Shown: positions 59,354-64,000 of the stretch, one piece after another | Position numbering within the stretch: the stretch's first letter is position 1 | Layout of the letters: every line of letters starts with the position of its first letter | Source: Jeongeupia chitinilytica | GTDB lineage: Bacteria > Pseudomonadota > Gammaproteobacteria > Burkholderiales > Chitinibacteraceae | Direction: 5' to 3' | DNA: 64,000 nt | Assembly (NCBI RefSeq): GCF_014652315.1 | Contig: NZ_BMYO01000006.1 | Span: 62,001-126,000, forward strand | Notes under the pieces: model-generated | Seen by the model: only the letters and a program-made list of their open reading frames with translations | Told to the model about the DNA's origin: nothing | The model's database searches: none | Program-made: the position numbers and the translations under genes

Positions 59354-60634
59354 TTACCACCAGGCTTCGGCCTGGGCGCCAATGGTCAGACCGTTCAGGC
59401 GGTCGCCGAACGGGCCGTTGAACGACAGCGGGTTGTTGACGCTGTTGCCGGCGGCAGCCTGCGCGGCGTCGTTCCACTTGGCGTAGGTCGCGAACAGGCG
59501 CAGCTGCGGCCGGCTCCAGTAGCCCGGCTCCGGCTGGATCAGGAAGGCCGCGGTCGCCTTCGCGAGGTAGCGGGTATCGCCGTCCTCGGGTTTGACCTGG
59601 TCGTAGCCGACTTCGAGTGCGCCGGCCAGATGCTCGGTGAACGCGTACACCGGGCGGGCGCCGACCGACATCCAGGTCTGGCCCGCGCCTTCCTGCACCT
59701 TGTCCTTCTTCTCCCACAGCGCCACCAGCTGGCCCGACCAGTTGGAGTTCTTCGGCTGCCACACCATCTGCTCGACCAGACGATAGGTTTTGTCGTTCTT
59801 GTCGGCCGTGACGTTCGGATAACCGTAGGAGTCGGCGATGTCGCCCTTCTGGAACTGGAATGCCAGCTGGTTGAAGCCGCCGAACACGTCCGACTGGGTG
59901 TGCATGATGTTGTAGGCCTGACCGTCGGTCGCCTTGCCGTTGTCCTGGTCGGCCTTGTTGGCGAAGCGGAAGTCGACGCCCAGGGTCAGCTCGCCGCCCT
60001 CGTTGACCTTGAGGCCGGACAGGCGGAAATCGTGGCCCGACACGCCGATCTTGCGGTCGAGGTTCTGCACGCTGGTATCCGAGGTCTCGACGGTGTTCTG
60101 CCGCCAGGCGTAGGCCAGCTTGCCGATGCCGACGTCGATGTTCTCGATCCCGGCGCCGGGGCCCGAGTTGTCCCAGAAGTAGTAGTCGATCATGTGGACG
60201 TCGTGGCGGTCGTAATAGCGCTTGCCGGCCCAGACCTTGGTATCGCCGAGGCCGACGCCTTCGGCGGTCACGTACATCTGGCGGAACGCGAACTCGGCGT
60301 CGTCGTTGCCGTCGCTTTCCCAGTCCTGGAACTGCTTGGCCGACACGGCAAGCATCGATTCGACGCGGAACTTGGTGCCGGTTTCCTTCTTCTCGTACGC
60401 GGTGCCGCCAAACGCCAGTTCGGCATAGGTTTCGCATTCGTTGCCCAGCCGGTACTTCGAACCGGCGCCGGACAGCGCGAAACAGGTCATCGAACCGCCA
60501 CCGTTGACGGCGCTGCCGATGCCGCTGCGGGCATAGCCGTGAAAATCGATCGGCAGGCCGTCGGCCTGCGCTGCAGCCGCGAAGCCTGCGGCGCTCGCCG
60601 CGATCAGGTACGAGAGAATCCGTCGCTGAACCAT
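59354..60634 (-). CDS. lamB: Maltoporin LamB-like
   Basis: This 426-residue outer-membrane porin has a signal peptide (ILSYLIAASAAGFAAAAQA) and the LamB pattern: IDFHGYARSGIGSAVNGGGSMTCFAL, YRLGNECETYAELAFG, VWAGKRYYDRHDVHMIDYYFWDNSGPGAGIENI, and GHDFRLSG. The pair of Cys in the N-terminal part is also typical. It lets maltodextrins cross the outer membrane. AGGAG lies six bases before ATG 60634 and three before ATG 60637, so the former is preferred. A leader with three operator-like sites precedes it. Confidence 0.93.
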   Translation of the reverse strand: MVQRRILSYLIAASAAGFAAAAQADGLPIDFHGYARSGIGSAVNGGGSMTCFALSGAGSKYRLGNECETYAELAFGGTAYEKKETGTKFRVESMLAVSAKQFQDWESDGNDDAEFAFRQMYVTAEGVGLGDTKVWAGKRYYDRHDVHMIDYYFWDNSGPGAGIENIDVGIGKLAYAWRQNTVETSDTSVQNLDRKIGVSGHDFRLSGLKVNEGGELTLGVDFRFANKADQDNGKATDGQAYNIMHTQSDVFGGFNQLAFQFQKGDIADSYGYPNVTADKNDKTYRLVEQMVWQPKNSNWSGQLVALWEKKDKVQEGAGQTWMSVGARPVYAFTEHLAGALEVGYDQVKPEDGDTRYLAKATAAFLIQPEPGYWSRPQLRLFATYAKWNDAAQAAAGNSVNNPLSFNGPFGDRLNGLTIGAQAEAWW

Positions 60635-60696
60635 CATCCACTCCTGGGCCCGGTCACCGGGCCGCGCGTTCATGTTGTAGTCATTGGCGACGATGG

Positions 60697-60714
60697 TTCG
60701 TAGCTCACTACGAA
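60697..60714 (-). promoter_or_regulatory. Inverted repeat in the porin leader
   Basis: TTCGTAG-CTCA-CTACGAA is a perfect 7-bp inverted repeat in the porin 5' leader. A second palindrome, GGCCCGGTCACCGGGCC (60647-60663), lies just before the ribosome site and could fold over it. Confidence 0.4.
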
Positions 60715-60720
60715 TTTCCG

Positions 60721-60748
60721 TGTATCGCCGCGTCGAACCGCAGCTCAA
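60721..60748 (-). promoter_or_regulatory. Candidate porin promoter
   Basis: On the minus strand TTGAGC (60748-60743) and GATACA (60726-60721) are 16 bases apart. The -35 overlaps the operator at 60746-60757, as expected for repression. Confidence 0.45.
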
Positions 60749-60867
60749 ACCGGATTGGATTTTGAATCAAACCGGTTTGATTTGCTGGCGAGGCGATAAT
60801 AATTTCGTAACGTGAACAATCACACTACATCGAAACCCCTATGTTGCATCGAAACCAAAGCGGTTTG
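60746..60867. promoter_or_regulatory. Three CAAACCGGTTTG-type operators
   Basis: Sites are CAAACCGGATTG (60746-60757), CAAACCGGTTTG (60768-60779; the perfect palindrome extends to 18 bp, 60765-60782) and CAAAGCGGTTTG (60856-60867). The centres are 22 and 88 bases apart, i.e. in helical phase, which would allow looping. The LacI gene immediately upstream is the obvious regulator. Confidence 0.8.
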
Positions 60868-61028
60868 GACACCGTTTGCAGGCGATGCAAAGCGACGGGA
60901 AACGCGGGGCCCCCCCCGTCCGGCAGCGGCCCGGCAGGCGGCGCGGCAATGCGTGGCACGCTGGCGTGCGGGACTGCGGGCGGAAAAACGGACCGGGAAG
61001 GGGGGCCGGGGCTGCCGACGAACGGCAA

Positions 61029-62036
61029 TCAGCGCGGCAGCGGTGCGTCGGTGTCGCCGGCGACGAAGACCGGTTTCCACAACCGGGTCAGTTCGGCCGC
61101 GGGCCGGCCGTTCAGCCGCGCCAGCATCAGCTCGGCCAGCGTGCGGCCGGCCTTGCGCGGCTCGGGCTGCAATACCGCGCTGACGACATCCGGGTGATGC
61201 GCCGGCAGACCGCCGAAAACGATCACCGAAATATCGCGTCCCGGCACGAGACCGGCGTCGCGCAGCGCGTTCATGACACCGGGTGCCGAAACGTTGTTGT
61301 CGACAACGATGGCCGTCGGCGGTTCCGCCTGCGCCAGCAGGCCGCGGGTGGCGTCGGCCGCCGCAGACGGATCGAGACCGCCGCAGACGAGGTAGTCCGG
61401 CCGCACGTCGACACCGGCAGCATTGAGGCCGAGCAGGAAGCCGAGGCGGCGCTGCACGGCGAAGTTCATCTCCAGCGGTGCATGCAGCAGCGCGATGCGG
61501 CGATGGCCCTCGCCGGTGAGCCGGTCGACGGCCAGGCGCATGCCGGCCTCGTTGTCGTAGTCGAACCACGGATACGGTCCGGCCAGCGCGCTGCGGCCAT
61601 GTGCGACGAAGGGGAACTGCTTTTCGGCCAGATACTGCAGCCGGGCATCGTCGACACGGGTGCGCGCAACGATCAGGCCGTCCACGCGGCCACCGGAGAC
61701 GACACGGTGATAGGTTTCGAGTTCGTTCTCGACCGCGGCCGAGATGATCACCAGATCGAGCCCCGCCTCGCCCAGCCGCTCGGTCACGCCGGCGATGATG
61801 TCGAGGAAGACCGGATCGCCGAGGTCGGTCGGCTCGAACGGGTAGATGATGCCGATGCTGTCGGTCTTGCCGGTCGCCAGTCGCCGCGCCACGGTGTTCG
61901 GACGGTAGCCGAGCCGGGCCGCAGCCTCGACCACGCGCTCGCGCGTGTCCTGGTTGACCTCGGGAAAGCCGTTCAGTGCGCGGCTGACCGTGGTCGGCGA
62001 CAGCTGGAGATGGGCGGCCAGTTGGCGCAGGTTCAT
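61029..62036 (-). CDS. LacI-family transcriptional regulator of the maltodextrin genes
   Basis: This 335-residue regulator has the N-terminal helix-turn-helix NLRQLAAHLQLSPTTVSRALNGFPEVNQ and hinge helix YRPNTVARRLATGK, followed by a periplasmic-binding-protein-like effector domain (IGIIYPFEPTDLGDPVFLDIIAGV). Position and operators argue that it controls lamB and the downstream mal genes in response to a maltodextrin-derived ligand. It resembles AglR/MalR-type regulators; the ligand is not known. It is 65 bases after ppgK2. Confidence 0.9.
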   Translation of the reverse strand: MNLRQLAAHLQLSPTTVSRALNGFPEVNQDTRERVVEAAARLGYRPNTVARRLATGKTDSIGIIYPFEPTDLGDPVFLDIIAGVTERLGEAGLDLVIISAAVENELETYHRVVSGGRVDGLIVARTRVDDARLQYLAEKQFPFVAHGRSALAGPYPWFDYDNEAGMRLAVDRLTGEGHRRIALLHAPLEMNFAVQRRLGFLLGLNAAGVDVRPDYLVCGGLDPSAAADATRGLLAQAEPPTAIVVDNNVSAPGVMNALRDAGLVPGRDISVIVFGGLPAHHPDVVSAVLQPEPRKAGRTLAELMLARLNGRPAAELTRLWKPVFVAGDTDAPLPR

Positions 62037-62101
62037 GGCGGCGACAGGCAGAATGGAATGGCCGCCATCTTACCGCTTGCACTGCGCCGACAGGCAAGCG
62101 C

Positions 62102-62887
62102 TCAAGCGGCCGGCGCAGCCAGGGCAGCGCAGCGTGCCGCTTCGACCGCCGCACCGACAATGCCGGCATTGTTCTGCAGCGTGGCCGGCACCACTTCGTA
62201 GCGCAGGCCGGTCAGGTCGGGAATGAACTTGTCGGCCTTGCGGCTGATGCCGCCGCCGATGATCACCAGATCGGGCGACAGCAGCAGGTCGAGGTGGCGC
62301 AGGTAGTCGTTGAGCCGCGGCGTGTAGTCCTTCCACTTGAGGCCGAGATCCTCCTTGGCCTTCGCCGAGCAGTACTTCTCGGCGATCGTGTCCTTCGGGA
62401 AGATCAGGTGGCCGAACTCGGTATTGCGGATCAGCCGGCCGTCGACGATCAGCGCCGAACCGATGCCGGTCCCGAGGGTGATGACGACGACCTTGCCGCC
62501 GCGACCGTGCGCGGCGCCGAACTGCGCTTCGGCCAGACCCGCGGCATCGGCGTCGTTGACCAGCGTCAGCGGCAGGCCGGTCGCGTCGGCGAGGATGCGC
62601 TCGGCCGGGGCATTGAGCCAGGTCCGGTCGACGTTGGCTGCCGACAGCGTCACGCCGTTGTGGACGATGGCCGGAAAGGTACAGCCGATCGGCCCGGTCC
62701 AGCCGAAATGTCCGACCAGCTCGCGGACCACCCGGCCGACAGCCTCGGGCGTCGACGGTTGCGGCGTATCGATCTTGTGGCGCTCGGCCAGCAACTCGCC
62801 AGTGAGCACGTTGACCGGTGCGCCCTTGATGCCGGTGCCGCCGATGTCGATGCCCAATACCGTCACCGCTGCTGCTGTGCGCGCCAT
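62102..62887 (-). CDS. ppgK: Polyphosphate glucokinase 2 (ROK fold)
   Basis: This 261-residue paralogue of ppgK1 has the same motifs ([74 protein letters not shown]). The C-terminal part is closer to the typical family ([29 protein letters not shown]) than in copy 1. ATG 62887 follows GAGG at a spacing of eight; an in-frame ATG at 62944 lies in non-conserved sequence. It is the first of the minus-strand maltodextrin set. Confidence 0.9.
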   Translation of the reverse strand: MARTAAAVTVLGIDIGGTGIKGAPVNVLTGELLAERHKIDTPQPSTPEAVGRVVRELVGHFGWTGPIGCTFPAIVHNGVTLSAANVDRTWLNAPAERILADATGLPLTLVNDADAAGLAEAQFGAAHGRGGKVVVITLGTGIGSALIVDGRLIRNTEFGHLIFPKDTIAEKYCSAKAKEDLGLKWKDYTPRLNDYLRHLDLLLSPDLVIIGGGISRKADKFIPDLTGLRYEVVPATLQNNAGIVGAAVEAARCAALAAPAA

Positions 62888-62972
62888 GCCTTCGTCCTCG
62901 TCTGTCGATCGCGCGAAGATCGCTGCCACGGGCGCCAATGTCAAGCCGGGAATGCCGCCACCCTGCCCGGGA

Positions 62973-63557
62973 TCAATTCGGCCCGCGCAGTTCGGCCAGC
63001 CGCTTCTTGTCGGCGTCGGCGCGGCGCTTCACCGCGTCGATGTCGGCCAGCTTGTTCTTCGAGTCGGCGTCGAGGTCGGCCAGCTCCTTCTGGCTGACCG
63101 CGATTTCGGCATCGAGGTCGGCCGGGACGGCTTTCTTGGCCTTGAGCAGCCGCTGCTGCTGCTGCTGCTGGCGCGCCAGCCGCTGCTCGATGCTCTGGCG
63201 GCGCAGCTGGTTGGTCTGCAACCCGCCCTGCAGCGCCTCGACCTGCCGGTCGCGCAACAGGTCGATCTCCTCGGGCTTGGAAAACGACTGCAGCAGCGCC
63301 TTGTCGCGCCGCTGCGCGTCCTTGCGTTGCTGCGCTTCCGTCTGCTGGCGCGCACGCTCTTCGTCGGACAGCTGCTTTTCCGGCCCGCGCTTGACCATAC
63401 CGCGCTTGTCGAGCTCGGACACGCCGCTCTTGGGCGCATTGGCTGGCGGTTTGTCGCTGAACTGCACGTTGCCGCTCTCGTCGACCCAGCGGTACATCGG
63501 TGCCGCCTGCGCCGACAGCGCTACCAGCATCAAACCCAGAACCACCCCACGCATCAC
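62973..63557 (-). CDS. DUF4124 domain-containing periplasmic protein
   Basis: This 194-residue protein has a signal peptide ([16 protein letters not shown]), a short DUF4124 domain ([21 protein letters not shown], residues about 20-41), and a long charged coiled coil with a Gln run ([13 protein letters not shown]) to the end. DUF4124 proteins are small periplasmic proteins of unknown role, common in beta- and gammaproteobacteria. ATG 63557 or the next Met, one codon later, is the start. It is 52 bases downstream of pyrE. Confidence 0.85.
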   Translation of the reverse strand: MMRGVVLGLMLVALSAQAAPMYRWVDESGNVQFSDKPPANAPKSGVSELDKRGMVKRGPEKQLSDEERARQQTEAQQRKDAQRRDKALLQSFSKPEEIDLLRDRQVEALQGGLQTNQLRRQSIEQRLARQQQQQQRLLKAKKAVPADLDAEIAVSQKELADLDADSKNKLADIDAVKRRADADKKRLAELRGPN

Positions 63558-63609
63558 ATCATCCTCTTGTCGTTATGCGCGCCCCGGCCGCCGGCCCCCT
63601 TGCAGGCCC

Positions 63610-64000
63610 TTATGCGATGCCGTACTGGGCGCGGTATTCGCGAACCCTGGCCAGTTTGTCGGCCATGCCCTCACCGTGTTCCAGATACCCCACCAGATCG
63701 TTCAGCGTCGCGATCGGGATCACCGGAATGCCGAACTGCTGTTCCACTTCCTGCACCGCCGACAGTGCGCCGGTGCCGCGCTCCATCCGGTCCAGCGCGA
63801 TCAGCACACCGGCCGGCTCCGCACCATTGGCACGGATCAGGTTCACCGATTCGCGCACGCTGGTCCCGGCCGAGATCACGTCATCGATGATCAGTACCTT
63901 GCCTTTCAGCGGCGCGCCGACCAGCACGCCACCTTCGCCGTGGTCCTTGGCTTCCTTGCGGTTGAACGCAAACGGCACGTTGTGGCCGGCTTCGGCCAGC
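63610..64000 (-). CDS. pyrE: Orotate phosphoribosyltransferase, N-terminal part outside window
   Basis: The C-terminal 130 or so residues are visible, and the frame runs through the window edge. [24 protein letters not shown] is the conserved loop, followed by the PRPP motif [21 protein letters not shown]. The enzyme joins orotate and PRPP in pyrimidine synthesis. The apparent start at 63978 (GTG) is inside the protein. Confidence 0.96.
   Translation of the reverse strand, partial: LAEAGHNVPFAFNRKEAKDHGEGGVLVGAPLKGKVLIIDDVISAGTSVRESVNLIRANGAEPAGVLIALDRMERGTGALSAVQEVEQQFGIPVIPIATLNDLVGYLEHGEGMADKLARVREYRAQYGIA

Larger units (their letters stand above)
60635..61028. other. Regulatory gap between lacI and lamB
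   Basis: These 394 bases carry the porin promoter, the leader hairpins and three operators (listed separately). The half nearer lacI is G/C homopolymer-rich (GGGGCCCCCCCC near 60906; GGGGGG near 61001) and holds no gene. Confidence 0.7.

Overview
The window is chromosomal DNA from a high-GC Gram-negative bacterium, most likely a betaproteobacterium of the order Neisseriales. A Chitinibacteraceae-like genus would fit, but that is inference. The support is the hemX-hemY pair, an uninterrupted mnmG-rsmG-parA-parB-atpIBEFHAGDC-glmU block (the classical origin-proximal arrangement), YggX, SixA and outer-membrane proteins. Genes are tightly packed with many stop/start overlaps. I saw no tRNA, rRNA, insertion sequence or CRISPR array.

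Layout: 1-2052 holds hemX (5' end missing) and hemY. 2112-7187 holds a doubtful small ORF, sixA and ppk (polyphosphate), yggX, an OmpA-type lipoprotein and a PfkB sugar kinase. 7205-13933 is a minus-strand eight-gene operon (FAD oxidoreductase, DUF1365, cyclopropane-fatty-acyl-phospholipid synthase-like, chalcone-isomerase-like, MFS, DUF3833 lipoprotein, SDR, NTF2-like). It resembles membrane-lipid modification sets of stress regulons and is divergent from a TetR gene that carries two operator-like repeats. ychF and yihY follow.

17533-29000 is the most interesting region: an A/T-richer, single-strand, ten-gene island that looks like an undescribed RiPP/microcin system. It starts with a 46-residue double-glycine-leader precursor with a cysteine-free, Gly/aromatic-rich core. 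Next come a SelO-like protein with retained kinase-fold active-site residues and a HlyC-like acyltransferase, a pairing reminiscent of microcin MceJ/MceI and MchC/MchD. Then come two radical SAM proteins with a SPASM-like cysteine module at the N-terminus, separated by a membrane glycosyltransferase and a methyltransferase. A HlyD-type adaptor, a C39-peptidase ABC exporter and an erythromycin-esterase-like protein lacking its usual glutamates complete it. No siderophore genes and no obvious immunity gene are present.

29108-41971 is the conserved glmU / ATP synthase / parAB / rsmG / mnmG block on the minus strand. 42216-51605 is a cellulose operon (bcsA, bcsB, bcsZ, a SPOR+TPR protein with a 13-copy hexanucleotide repeat, and two outer-membrane barrels) without a canonical bcsC.

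51618-62887 is a maltodextrin regulon on the minus strand: polyphosphate glucokinase 2, a LacI regulator, a maltoporin, a GH13 glucosidase, malK, malE, malF, malG and polyphosphate glucokinase 1. Three CAAACCGGTTTG-type operators lie upstream of the porin. Import through the porin and ABC transporter, hydrolysis by GH13 and phosphorylation of glucose by PpgK form a complete route, and ppk in the same window could supply the polyphosphate. The window ends with a DUF4124 protein and the 3' part of pyrE.
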